From NCBI GenBank assembly GCA_045541915.1, contig JAZQJZ010000014.1, positions 1-64,000 of the forward strand: a stretch of DNA of 64,000 nucleotides, in the 5' to 3' direction. The notes below the pieces were generated by a model. The model saw nothing but the letters and a program-made list of their open reading frames with translations. It was not told where the DNA came from and searched no databases. Of the stretch, positions 23,961 through 32,176 are shown in pieces. How positions within the stretch are numbered: position 1 is the first letter of the stretch; each line of letters starts with the position of its first letter. Position numbers and translations under genes: made by a program. This stretch comes from RGIG5579 sp045541915 (GTDB lineage Bacteria; Bacillota; Clostridia; Oscillospirales; SIG627).

Positions 23961-24962
23961 CTACCTTTCGATTCTTATAAGATGAGCAATTCCCGGAATG
24001 GTTTCCTTTTGAAGAACGGTATTTGCGTTTAACAAAGCGCCCGTACCAATGAGCAATAGATTTTGAATTTCACCAATTCTTATTTTTTCCATGATATATC
24101 CACAGAAAACACTGGCAGAGCAACCGCATCCGGATCCACCTGAATTGACATCCTGTTTTTTGATATCATAGATCAAAAGTCCGCAATCGTTGCAGTTGCC
24201 GCCAAGGATTAGACCTTTTGATTCGCAAAGATCCAGCAGAATTTCGTGTCCTTCCGCTCCAAGATCTCCGGTGAGAATGAGATCAAAATCTTCCGGCTTT
24301 TGCTCAGAATAAGAAAAATATCTCAAAAGAGTATCAGCGCAAGCGGGTGCCATAGCTGCTCCCATATTGGAAGCGTCTGTTATGCCAAAATCGCGAATAA
24401 TTCCCGGCAAAAATTCGGCAATTTTAGGTAGATTTTCCTGCCCCTCCCGAAGGATTGCACATCCGGCTCCGGTAACAGTTGTCTGTGAAGAAGGTGATCT
24501 TTGACAGCCATATTCCAGAGGAAATCGGTACTGCCTTTCAGCAGAGCAAAAATGCGATGAGGATGCACATAGAGCTGTTTTTGCCATGCTGCTTTCAATG
24601 CATAATGCAGAAATTCCCAGGGAAAGCGCAAAGGTAGAACAAGCGCCGTATAAACCAACATAGGGAATTTGCTTGTCTTTCATACCGAAGGTGCTGGAGG
24701 CGCATTGATTGGTTAAATCGCCGGCGAAGGCAAGGTCAATATCCTCAAAGCGTATCCCGGACTTTTGAATGGCAGTTTCCGTGCACTGACGTACCATTTC
24801 CGACTCTGCCTTCTCCCAAGTTGTCATTCCGAATTTGCTATCGGGAGAAGTTAAGTCAAAATAATTCTTTAACGGCCCTTGCGATTCTAATTTTCCTACA
24901 ACGCTTGCGCTGTTTAAAATTTGAATTTGCTTTTGAAATTTTTGAATGTTTGTTCGCATCAT
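23961..24962 (-). CDS. spoVAD: stage V sporulation protein AD
   Basis: A 333-residue thiolase-fold protein that binds dipicolinic acid in the SpoVA complex. Typical segments are FAGDLTNQCASSTFG, YGACSTFALSL, the TGAGCAIL block and GGSGCGCSA. The length matches the family (about 335). It starts at tandem ATG codons (24962/24959) behind GAGATAA. It is separated from spoVAC by an accessory stretch. Confidence 0.95.
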   Translation of the reverse strand: MMRTNIQKFQKQIQILNSASVVGKLESQGPLKNYFDLTSPDSKFGMTTWEKAESEMVRQCTETAIQKSGIRFEDIDLAFAGDLTNQCASSTFGMKDKQIPYVGLYGACSTFALSLGISALCIESSMAKTALCASSSHFCSAERQYRFPLEYGCQRSPSSQTTVTGAGCAILREGQENLPKIAEFLPGIIRDFGITDASNMGAAMAPACADTLLRYFSYSEQKPEDFDLILTGDLGAEGHEILLDLCESKGLILGGNCNDCGLLIYDIKKQDVNSGGSGCGCSASVFCGYIMEKIRIGEIQNLLLIGTGALLNANTVLQKETIPGIAHLIRIER

Positions 24963-25032
24963 TTATCTCATTTCATTAAATTAAGAATATTATTTCGCGA
25001 ACCGCATCTTTTATTCAGAATTACTTTTCAAT

Positions 25033-25062
25033 AAAAAAAGTGCCCCGAAAATCGGGGCATAG
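25033..25062 (-). terminator. terminator of the F420-ligase-like gene
   Basis: TGCCCCGA/TCGGGGCA stem with a T-run on the minus strand, just after the stop at 25073. Confidence 0.85.
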
Positions 25063-25072
25063 ATTCATTTTA

Positions 25073-26272
25073 TTAGGTTGTATAATTATCAAAATAACCC
25101 TGAACAAGAACAACAGGAGTTCCCTTGTCACCGGAACCACTGGTTAAGTCGCAAAGGGAACCAATGAGGTCAGTCAACTGGCGAGGCGTGGTGCCTTGAG
25201 AAGCCATATTACCTACCAAATTGCTCTGTTTTTTGCGAATACTCTCAGAAATGGCCTTAGTCAATTCTTCACCGGACAGATCCTTGTAGTCATTATCGGC
25301 CAAATACTTCAATTTTAATTCATTCGGAGTACCGATCAAGCCGTCAGTGTAGGCGGGGGAAACAACCGGATCAGCCAGTTCCCAGATTTTGCCCTGGGGA
25401 TCCTTAAAGGCGCCGTCTCCGTAAACCATAACCTCGACGTGTTTCCCAGTTTTCTTGAAGATAATATCCTGAATCTCAAGAACCAAATTCTTGCAGTCTC
25501 TGGGGAAGAGCTTAACGGTTTCTTCGGTGGCTTTGTTGGAGCCTAAAAGGCCATAATTCTCATTATAACCGCTGTCGCCGATGGGCGAAGTCATAATATC
25601 ATCAAGTCCGCAGACAACCTTAGCGCCGGCATTCATTAAGAGCCGTTTACTACGCGCTCTGGTGTGAATATCACAGGTTATGATATGATCGGTGTAGGGG
25701 AGAATCGCCTTTGCCTGGTTGGCAAAGATGATTTCTACTTCAGCACCGGCTTCGCGGATAAGATTGCTATAATAATCAACGTAATCAACGCCAGTAAATT
25801 CATGCTTGTTGCTTCCAAAAAGTTCTCTGTATTTTTTAAGAGACAAAACGTCAGCATAAGGATCAACACCCGCTTCATCCAATTTGTCGAGACTAACAAG
25901 CTGATTGCCTACTTCATCAGAGGGGTAGCTGAGCATCAAAACAATTTTTTTTGCGCCCATTGCAATCCCTTTTAAGCAGATAGCAAAGCGGTTTCTGGAA
26001 AGAATAGGGAAGATAACACCAATGGTTCCGCCACCCAATTTGTTCTTGACATCATTTGCAATATCAGAAACCGTAACATAGTTTCCTTGCGCGCGAGCAA
26101 CGATGGATTCCGTCATTGAAATCACATCGCGATCCCGAAGTTCAAATCCTTCGCATTCAGCTGCTTCTAATACGCTATCAGAAACAATTTTTGCCAGATC
26201 ATCGCCTTCACGGATAATGGGGCAACGGATACCGCGGGAAACGGTACCAACTCTTCTTTTGTTTTCCATCAT
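25073..26272 (-). CDS. coenzyme F420-0:L-glutamate ligase-like protein
   Basis: A protein of about 400 residues belonging to the CofE/FbiB ligase fold, with the N-terminal SRGIRCPIIREGDDL, SIVARAQGN and the GGGTIGVIFPILSRNR block. True CofE adds glutamate to F420 and is about 250 residues. This longer clostridial form occurs in organisms with no known F420 and probably ligates an amino acid to another substrate (inference). ATG at 26272 (or 26269) follows GAGGTGG. It sits immediately upstream of spoVAD in coordinates but has its own promoter and terminator. Confidence 0.75.
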   Translation of the reverse strand: MMENKRRVGTVSRGIRCPIIREGDDLAKIVSDSVLEAAECEGFELRDRDVISMTESIVARAQGNYVTVSDIANDVKNKLGGGTIGVIFPILSRNRFAICLKGIAMGAKKIVLMLSYPSDEVGNQLVSLDKLDEAGVDPYADVLSLKKYRELFGSNKHEFTGVDYVDYYSNLIREAGAEVEIIFANQAKAILPYTDHIITCDIHTRARSKRLLMNAGAKVVCGLDDIMTSPIGDSGYNENYGLLGSNKATEETVKLFPRDCKNLVLEIQDIIFKKTGKHVEVMVYGDGAFKDPQGKIWELADPVVSPAYTDGLIGTPNELKLKYLADNDYKDLSGEELTKAISESIRKKQSNLVGNMASQGTTPRQLTDLIGSLCDLTSGSGDKGTPVVLVQGYFDNYTT

Positions 26273-26331
26273 AACAATTTTCCACCTCAAAATAGAATCT
26301 GTGCAGAGAATGATTGATCCACAACAGAGGT

Positions 26332-26360
26332 ATTATACTACAATTTTTTTCTGTCTTCAA
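26332..26360 (-). promoter_or_regulatory. promoter of F420-ligase-like gene
   Basis: Minus strand TTGAAG (26355-26360), a 17-nt spacer and TATAAT (26332-26337). Confidence 0.7.
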
Positions 26361-26393
26361 TATATTTTTGAAAAAAAATAAAATTTATTTTAG

Positions 26394-26772
26394 TTATGCC
26401 GTAATCACCGCAAGGCGCTTTGCAATATGCGCAACGGAGTCTTTATAAATAAATTCATTGAGCTCGTGAGCACCTTTTCCAATAGAACCGGCGTTATTCA
26501 GACAGGGGATGACTTCTGCTGTAATGTACGCAGCTACGGGGGCTGTTTTGATTTCAGGGTTCATTGTAATGTAAACAGGATACCGGCATTCACAAGAGGG
26601 AGAATTTCAATATCCTACTTTCTTTTCTTTGCAATATCAATGATCAAATCGGAGCATTTGTCAATTTCTTTCTTTAGCGGCGTTGGACTTTAATGGAACA
26701 GATTTTCACCAGGAAATCTAGATAAAATGGCTCAAGCTCTTTAATTGCTTGTTCTAAATCTTCGTATTTCAT
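26394..26772 (-). pseudogene. M20-type peptidase, internally deleted and frameshifted
   Basis: A good start (ATG at 26772 behind GGAGAAA) opens with MKYEDLEQAIKELEPF, typical of M20/ArgE-DapE peptidases. A frameshift occurs within 30 codons, the middle of the enzyme is missing, and a recognisable C-terminal block (GSIGKGAHELNEFI) reappears before the stop at 26394. An intact member is about 400-450 residues; about 125 codons remain. It is clearly dead. Confidence 0.8.
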
Positions 26773-26797
26773 TTTTTCTCCATTCATCACGGCCTGA

Positions 26798-26925
26798 TTA
26801 TATCCAATAAATCAATCCATACACCACACTGGCGCTTAGGCCATATACGATGACCGGCCCGGCGATGGTGAATATCCTTGCGCCGACGCCCAGGATGAAG
26901 CCTTCGGTTGCTGTCAATATAGAAC
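26798..26925 (-). pseudogene. displaced spoVAC 3' fragment 1
   Basis: On the minus strand an open stretch reads EGFILGVGARIFTIAGPV and ends YGLIYWI then stop. It matches the C-terminus of the intact SpoVAC at 33677, differing at many positions. Its left boundary is the tract around ATATTGACAGCA shared with fragment 3 and, with one change, fragment 2. It has no start or upstream part of the gene. The 100 nt between it and the gene at 27030 contain nothing recognisable. Confidence 0.8.
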
Positions 26926-27029
26926 GCAGTAATTTTGTAAAGATTCTTTATGTTTTACCGCTTAATATTTCAATTCGGTTGCGATCTCATCAGTAATGCA
27001 GAAAGAGACATTTCATATTTGTCACACCT

Positions 27030-28475
27030 TTAAACAATGTCTACGCTTCTGCGTTTTGAAACCTTATCAAATATTTCAGCATACGGTTTGTCACATTCCC
27101 AAAGTATCTGGGCACAAAGCGCCTCGGGGAACCACATTCCACCTGCGAACTGACCTGCCATACCGACCGTTACGTCTCTATTACCGTGTTCAAAAATATG
27201 CTTAGCCATTTTATGCGCATATTCGCCGTTTTGTAACCATCCGCTCTGAAGTCTGCGCCAAATCGGTTTAAGCATTTCAATATCGTGTTGAATAACATGC
27301 GGTGATGACTCACCCAAAACAAACGGTCCTTCCTGATGAACAAAACGGTCACCTATCCAATCTAATGTCATAAATCCTTTGAACAACATACTAACGAGAC
27401 CGTTATCGCGAAGTGTGAGCATTTTATCAGTGAATTCCACAGTTTTCTCAAATTCTTTTTCGTCGTGTACGTAAGGATGGTATCCATAAGGGAAAGAGCC
27501 GCAATCTTCCCACATTATCTCAACACGCTTGTCAACCTTAGATATAAATTCAAGATGATTTTTCACGGAAGTGGCATGCAACCCAAACTGAATAAACAAA
27601 TGTGGATACTTTTCTAAAAGTTTACTCGAAACCCGGTTTACCAAATCGGTTACTGATTCTGCTATGATTTTATTTCCAATCTTATCGGTGTGCAGTTCGG
27701 TAAACGATTGAAAATAGATTCCGTCAGCCCCCGTATCCTTATACTGTTCTTCGTATGTTTTAACAATATTGTCTGTAAGTTTATCAAATGCTTCCAAATC
27801 AATATTGGTACAATTTCTACTCCAGCCCCAAGCAAAGCCCCAAATCACTTTTATATTGAATTCGTGCGCATATTCCACAATGTCATTTGCATTAAGCGGA
27901 ACAAAGTCATTCCATATAATCAGTTGATTGAGTTTTAAACGTGCCATATTTTCAATATACTCTCTATAATCGTTGATTGGATGTCCCCAAGTGAAAACAC
28001 TACGTGTTTTTATTGCTGGCGCTGACGAAGTATAGTAATCGGGCAGATTTCCTTCGAAAACTTCATCGGCAAGATGCAAGGCACCGTGCCGTGGTGCAGC
28101 TTTTACAAAATAATCATCCACAAAATCCACCGCTCCGTAAAATAGTGCGGCAGAGTCGTTTGCGGTTATCAGAACGATTTTTTGCCCCTCGTTTTCGGGG
28201 TTATCCATAACCTTTACAACATAACCGTCCTCTTTAATTTCAGTACGCTCTATATACTTTTGAATAATCAAATTTTCGTTATATAAACCAATGACAACTG
28301 AATTTTTATTGTTAATTGCAGTTTCAGCTTTTTCACATTCTAATACATGAATCGTATATCGACCCTGATCCCTTAAAATCAGAGCACCCATTTCCTTATA
28401 GATTAGTTCAACCGCCTTTTTCTCCATACCGCAATACGAGGTATATATGATTTTCCAATTTCTTTTATTTAACAT
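27030..28475 (-). CDS. glycoside hydrolase-like protein (GH20/GH67-type fold)
   Basis: A 481-residue protein. An N-terminal alpha/beta domain (about 1-130) resembles the accessory domain of family 20 and related glycosidases. It is followed by a barrel-like domain beginning at KTRSVFTWGHP, with conserved aromatic and acidic runs (WGFAWGWSRNC, DGIYFQSFTELH, EIMWEDCGSFPYGYH). Precise family and catalytic residues are uncertain. No signal peptide. ATG at 28475 has AAGGAGG upstream. It is divergent from an AraC regulator that probably controls it, suggesting an inducible carbohydrate function. The C-terminus ends near a recombination boundary and may be shortened. Confidence 0.65.
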   Translation of the reverse strand: MLNKRNWKIIYTSYCGMEKKAVELIYKEMGALILRDQGRYTIHVLECEKAETAINNKNSVVIGLYNENLIIQKYIERTEIKEDGYVVKVMDNPENEGQKIVLITANDSAALFYGAVDFVDDYFVKAAPRHGALHLADEVFEGNLPDYYTSSAPAIKTRSVFTWGHPINDYREYIENMARLKLNQLIIWNDFVPLNANDIVEYAHEFNIKVIWGFAWGWSRNCTNIDLEAFDKLTDNIVKTYEEQYKDTGADGIYFQSFTELHTDKIGNKIIAESVTDLVNRVSSKLLEKYPHLFIQFGLHATSVKNHLEFISKVDKRVEIMWEDCGSFPYGYHPYVHDEKEFEKTVEFTDKMLTLRDNGLVSMLFKGFMTLDWIGDRFVHQEGPFVLGESSPHVIQHDIEMLKPIWRRLQSGWLQNGEYAHKMAKHIFEHGNRDVTVGMAGQFAGGMWFPEALCAQILWECDKPYAEIFDKVSKRRSVDIV

Positions 28476-28512
28476 AATTTCCTCCTTGAAAATCGTTTGA
28501 GTTTCTTTTATA

Positions 28513-28546
28513 ATTATATCGTACTTAAGTAGTTTTCTACTATAAT
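28513..28546. promoter_or_regulatory. divergent promoter region with AGTAG-TTTT-CTACT repeat
   Basis: A minus-strand -10 box TATAAT (28513-28518) and a plus-strand TATAAT (28541-28546) flank the inverted repeat AGTAG-TTTT-CTACT (28528-28541). The -35 boxes are poor on both sides, as expected for activator-dependent promoters. The repeat is a candidate operator for the AraC protein. Confidence 0.5.
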
Positions 28547-28590
28547 GCTTTTGACAAATATTATAACTGTATTGACTTGAAAGGATTTTT

Positions 28591-29415
28591 ATGCTGATAG
28601 AAGATCTTAAAATGAAATACACCACTATTCCATTTGCAACTAATACCAGAAACCACAAAAGGAATATACTGAAAAATAATATAGATACACTTTTTCATAT
28701 TCATAAAGAAATAGAAATCATGTTAGTTTTAAATGGCAAAGCCAAAGTATATATTGATACAAAATCTTTTGAAATTGAAAAAGGAGATATTATTTTTATA
28801 TCCCCCTTTGTTCCTCATCGTTATACGATTTTATCCGATTTCGACTTTAATCATTACTGTATTTGCTTTGATTTGGAATTGTTACATGATAAAAATCTAA
28901 AAGAAAAACTTGAAGGCGGAACACTCGATATAACAAGTGTAGTAAAAAATGATAAAATCGGTGCAGAATTTATAAAAAACGCATTTAAAGCAAATGAAAA
29001 GAAAGCAAAATCCTGGGAACTTCGAGTTATTGGAAATTTAATGCTTCTTTTTGCAAGATTAATAGATGATGAACGTATATTCAATACCACATCATCAGTT
29101 AATAAATCTATATATTATCAGATTGTTGACTATATTGCACATAATTTCTACGCCGATATTACATCTATGCATATATCAAATCACCTACATATGAACAATA
29201 GTTATTTTTGTCGTCTGTTTCGCAAAAATTTCGGTTGTTGCTTTCAAAACTATTTATGTATGTATCGAATAGATAAATCAAAATCACTTTTGAAAAATAC
29301 TGATATGTCGATTTCTGAAATAGCAGCACGAGTAGGATTCAACAGTATTGGTTATTACAGTAAAAAGTTTAAGGAACATACATCTTTAAGTCCAAGAGAA
29401 TATCGACACTACTAA
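28591..29415 (+). CDS. AraC family transcriptional regulator
   Basis: A 274-residue regulator: an N-terminal cupin sensor domain (KGDIIFISPFVPHRY near residue 70) and a C-terminal pair of helix-turn-helix motifs (HISNHLHMNNSYFCRLFRKN; then MSISEIAARVGFNSIGYYSK and FKEHTSLSPREYR). The start is ATG at 28591 behind GAAAGG. It is divergent from the glycosidase-like gene and probably activates it in response to a sugar. AT-rich, like its partner. Confidence 0.93.
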   Translation: MLIEDLKMKYTTIPFATNTRNHKRNILKNNIDTLFHIHKEIEIMLVLNGKAKVYIDTKSFEIEKGDIIFISPFVPHRYTILSDFDFNHYCICFDLELLHDKNLKEKLEGGTLDITSVVKNDKIGAEFIKNAFKANEKKAKSWELRVIGNLMLLFARLIDDERIFNTTSSVNKSIYYQIVDYIAHNFYADITSMHISNHLHMNNSYFCRLFRKNFGCCFQNYLCMYRIDKSKSLLKNTDMSISEIAARVGFNSIGYYSKKFKEHTSLSPREYRHY

Positions 29416-29447
29416 AAATGAGCAACCAATATAGTTGCTCATTTTTA
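29414..29447 (+). terminator. terminator of the AraC gene
   Basis: AAAAATGAGCAAC/GTTGCTCATTTTT stem. Its right end overlaps the stop codon of the second spoVAC fragment on the other strand. Confidence 0.85.
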
Positions 29448-29589
29448 AAGAATTTTACAAATCCAATAAATCAAGCCATAAACCACGCTCGCCACCGTAC
29501 CGTACACGATTACCGGGCCGGCGATGGTAAAAATCTTAGCCCTAGGGCGGGGATGAAGCCCTCTGCTTGTGTGCAGATAGGACCCATTC
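29445..29589 (-). pseudogene. displaced spoVAC 3' fragment 2 (frameshifted)
   Basis: Minus strand: MGPICTQAEGFI, then a 1-base frame change, then AKIFTIAGPVIVYGTVASVV and YGLIYWICKIL with a stop at 29445. It is clearly the C-terminus of SpoVAC and starts at the tract GGGTCCTAT shared with fragment 3. It cannot be translated as one frame. Confidence 0.8.
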
Positions 29590-29667
29590 ATTTTTTTCGA
29601 ATCGGATCAATTTTTTCAGGACAAAGTAAAACACCTCGAATATAGGCATTTACATCGAAACGGCGGT

Positions 29668-30105
29668 ATGGACCCCAATATTACCGGCGTATTTGCCACA
29701 CCCGGTATGACCGGCGGCATCAACGCCCAACGGCGGTGTATTCTGTCCCTGACTCCCCAGACCCACGGCAACGGCTATGGAATGGGCGCCGCAGATGCCA
29801 TCACCCGCAGACTTTTTGACCAACTGAACCTGGATATGATCTATCCCAATTCCATCACCTCCACCTCTCTGGGTTTCTCTAAGATTCCCATGATCATGTC
29901 CTGCGACCGCGCCGCCATCCAATTGTGTTTGCGTACCTGCAATCGCATTGATCAGAAAAACCCCCGAATCATTTGCATTAAAAACACGCTGGCACTCTCG
30001 GAATTTGAAATTTCCGAGGCAATGCTCCCGGAGCTGAAAGAAAATATGCAAGTGCTGACCGCGCCCTATTTCCTGCCGTTTGACGATCATGGAAATCTGT
30101 TGTAA
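29668..30105 (+). pseudogene. C-terminal fragment of a LarA-like (DUF2088) protein
   Basis: An open frame of 145 codons, GC-rich compared with its surroundings, begins abruptly at DPNITGVFATPGMTGG and continues THGNGYGMGAADAITRRLF, NSITSTSLGFSKIPMI and RIICIKNTLALSEFEISEAM. This resembles the C-terminal part of lactate-racemase-domain (LarA/DUF2088) proteins of about 430 residues (family call from memory, moderate certainty). The N-terminal two-thirds are absent, and DNA upstream is a spoVAC fragment plus unrelated sequence. No good ribosome site precedes the ATG. Confidence 0.55.
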
Positions 30106-30135
30106 AAAAGCTTGACCTTTCGGTCAAGCTTTTTT
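30104..30135. terminator. bidirectional terminator
   Basis: AAAAAAGCTTGACC/GGTCAAGCTTTTTT with loop TTTC, between the LarA-like fragment and the convergent M81 gene. Confidence 0.9.
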
Positions 30136-30140
30136 AGATT

Positions 30141-31613
30141 TTATATATCATCCAACGGGAAAATAGGACGGCGACTTCTTTCAAGAGGTAGCATTTCGGG
30201 GTTTTGCGGTGCTTCCGCCGGTGCCTCTACATCGATAATCTTAGCCGCGATTTTGCCGTAAGAGGCGCGAAAATGGGCAGCGGATTTAACCATTAGGATC
30301 TTCATGTCCTGCGGTTGAATACCAATATGCCGGAAAATCTCCAAATCATAAGGCTGTGCATGATAAGTGCACACAATCACCTGAACCCCATCAATCTGCA
30401 AAAGTGCACAGTGACCGAAATCAGCGATTACACCCTTGTACATTTCATCGCGGTTCCGAAACCGGCCGTCGGTGATTGCCTTTACATAGGCATTACATTC
30501 GATAGGACCTCCGGTAAGCTGCGGAACAACCTTGCCACCTAATTTCACACCAATCGTACTACCTACGCCGGCGGAGATGGCCTGCTCAACTGTTTCTGGA
30601 TCATATATAACAGCAACTGCTGCATCGGTTACCTTCATTTCCAGCATTGTTCTCAGCAGGAGTGTGGAATCGGTTGAGGCGCCAGACCCGGGATTATCAG
30701 AGACATCCGCCAACACCACTGGAAAACGGTCGCTGTTCAGTGCTTCTTGAACAGCATCCTTTGCAGTATAAAACTCACGGCGCAGCTTCCTTCTCGCTTC
30801 AAAAATATCGTCACCTAAATCGTCAGCTGTTTTTTGCGCCAATACCGGATCTCCGTCGGATACGGAAATCACCGCAACACCTTGCTCATAAATGTCCGAA
30901 GCAAAAAAACCGTGGCAGATATTTACATTGATCATTTTCTCACTTTCGCGCAGGGCTTGTGCGCGAGCCAAAAAAGGTGCAAACACAGGCTCTTGATCCG
31001 GCATATAGGGCAGGATCATATTCAGTTTTTTCCAAGCCATAACCGGTGTTTGTTTGCCTTCTAGCGTGTCGTGCATACAGTTTGCGGCACGAAGACCGGT
31101 TTCGTAGGAGTCAATATGGGGATAGCGGTCAAAAACAAACAATGCATCTGCATGATCCACCATCTTTTGTGTCATATTCACATGCAGATCCAACGTCGCC
31201 ATAATGGGCACATCGGGTCCAAGCATCTTACGCAATCGCTCCAATATCTCACCCTCGGCATCCTCCATTTCCTCAGTCACCATAGCGCCATGCAAAGAAA
31301 GCAGAACTGCATCAATTTGTTTCTCTTGCTCAATTGCAGTAGCGATTTTGTCCATAAAGAACTCCCACACCTCCTGAGTAACTACCGGGCCGGGACTAGC
31401 GCCTAAAGTGACAGGGGCAACAAAACGGTAGTCATCCAAAGGATCAAACACATCAAAATAAGCACCAATTACCGATTTAGATCCTTGATATCTCTCTCGG
31501 ATGTCTTCGATGCCACAGCTAAAATTGCGTCTGCGAAACATCTCCATGTCGGTAATTCCCTGCGCATAACGATTGGTTTCGTGAAAGAATTCACCAGTTA
31601 GTATCGTTTTCAT
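30141..31613 (-). CDS. M81 family metallopeptidase (MlrC-like)
   Basis: A 490-residue protein of the MlrC/M81 family, named for an enzyme of microcystin breakdown but widespread with unknown physiological substrates. Typical segments are GEFFHETNRYA at the N-terminus, LSLHGAMVTEE, the metal-binding TLDLHVNMT, FDRYPHIDSYETG and the C-terminal DVSDNPGSGASTD. ATG at 31613 has GGGAGG upstream; a longer frame lacks a ribosome site. More GC-rich than the neighbouring AraC pair. It is bounded by spoVAC fragments 2 and 3 together with the LarA-like remnant, so the two may have arrived as one block. Confidence 0.88.
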   Translation of the reverse strand: MKTILTGEFFHETNRYAQGITDMEMFRRRNFSCGIEDIRERYQGSKSVIGAYFDVFDPLDDYRFVAPVTLGASPGPVVTQEVWEFFMDKIATAIEQEKQIDAVLLSLHGAMVTEEMEDAEGEILERLRKMLGPDVPIMATLDLHVNMTQKMVDHADALFVFDRYPHIDSYETGLRAANCMHDTLEGKQTPVMAWKKLNMILPYMPDQEPVFAPFLARAQALRESEKMINVNICHGFFASDIYEQGVAVISVSDGDPVLAQKTADDLGDDIFEARRKLRREFYTAKDAVQEALNSDRFPVVLADVSDNPGSGASTDSTLLLRTMLEMKVTDAAVAVIYDPETVEQAISAGVGSTIGVKLGGKVVPQLTGGPIECNAYVKAITDGRFRNRDEMYKGVIADFGHCALLQIDGVQVIVCTYHAQPYDLEIFRHIGIQPQDMKILMVKSAAHFRASYGKIAAKIIDVEAPAEAPQNPEMLPLERSRRPIFPLDDI

Positions 31614-31641
31614 AGCCCACGCCTCCCTTGTAATTACAATG

Positions 31642-31670
31642 ATTGTATCACAGGTGGTATCTCTTTTCAA
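31642..31670 (-). promoter_or_regulatory. promoter of the M81 gene
   Basis: Minus strand TTGAAA (31665-31670), a 17-nt spacer and TACAAT (31642-31647) with an extended TG. Confidence 0.7.
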
Positions 31671-31678
31671 GGTTTAAT

Positions 31679-31918
31679 TCAACATACGCTTCCAAACACT
31701 ACGCCTTCGGACACGCCATACACAATCACCGGCCCGGCAATGGGGAGCGATGGAAGCGCCGCCGGTGGCGGATGCAGCGACCTGAGCGAGTGGCCGCGGT
31801 CGGCAGATGACGAAGCCGCGCTGTCGGTAGGGAAGATGCCGGGCACCGCAACAAGAGAACATCTTTGCACCAACCCCGAGAATCATACCCTCTGCTGCTG
31901 TCAATATAGGACCCATTA
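31679..31918 (-). pseudogene. displaced spoVAC 3' fragment 3, with insertion
   Basis: Minus strand: MGPILTAAEGMILGVGAKMF, then a ~114-nt GC-rich insert, then IAGPVIVYGVSEGVVFGSVC and stop. The flanks match SpoVAC's C-terminus. It begins at the same GGGTCCTATATTGACAGCA tract as the other fragments. Confidence 0.8.
31744..31857. repeat. GC-rich ~114 bp insertion in spoVAC fragment 3
   Basis: The block replaces two bases between the sequences coding for AGPV and KMF of the SpoVAC fragment. It is much richer in G and C than anything nearby and contains internal inverted repeats such as CCGCC-GGT-GGCGG. No coding sense. It resembles a small non-autonomous insertion or a repeat from another genome. 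Confidence 0.55.
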
Positions 31919-31932
31919 GTTTTTATAAAATA

Positions 31933-31961
31933 TTGATTTTTCTCTGATAAAGTGTTATATT
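31933..31961 (+). promoter_or_regulatory. promoter of structured RNA copy 2
   Basis: TTGATT (31933-31938), a 17-nt spacer and TATATT (31956-31961), ending 8 nt before the first helix base. Confidence 0.7.
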
Positions 31962-31967
31962 AACTAT

Positions 31968-32157
31968 GACAAACCAACTAAATAATGCAGAAGGTATATT
32001 TTATAGGGATATTATACGCTTTCGGCCCATAGAATGAATTTGATAAAAATGCAAATTCTGATTCTGTAGGTATAAAGTGTTAGCTTTCTGCGGAGTTGGT
32101 TTGGCGACTATCGGAGTTTGCGTTTTTTGTGCGGTTACTTCGGTAGCCGCACTTTTT
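31968..32157 (+). ncRNA. novel pseudoknotted structured RNA, copy 2
   Basis: Same architecture as copy 1. The closing helix joins 31970-31979 to 32094-32103 (CAAACCAACT/AGTTGGTTTG) and continues after an internal loop as GCAGAA/TTCTGC. TATAGGG/CCCATA (32002-32008, 32026-32031) encloses the element ATTATACGCTTT. GAATTTG/CAAATTC lies at 32036-32058. The 15-bp crossing helix is 32045-32059 with 32113-32127. The UUCG terminator is 32129-32157. Positions 32100-32157 are identical to 3166-3223, while the upstream helices differ by paired changes. Only 19 nt separate the T-run from the next start codon, so that gene must be read through the terminator. Confidence 0.78.
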
Positions 32158-32176
32158 ATTTACGGGAGGATGTATT

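Noticed and set aside
29650..30090. A 146-codon minus-strand frame opposite the LarA-like fragment
   Set aside because: The plus-strand frame carries conserved protein blocks, while the minus-strand translation is low-complexity and has no ribosome site.
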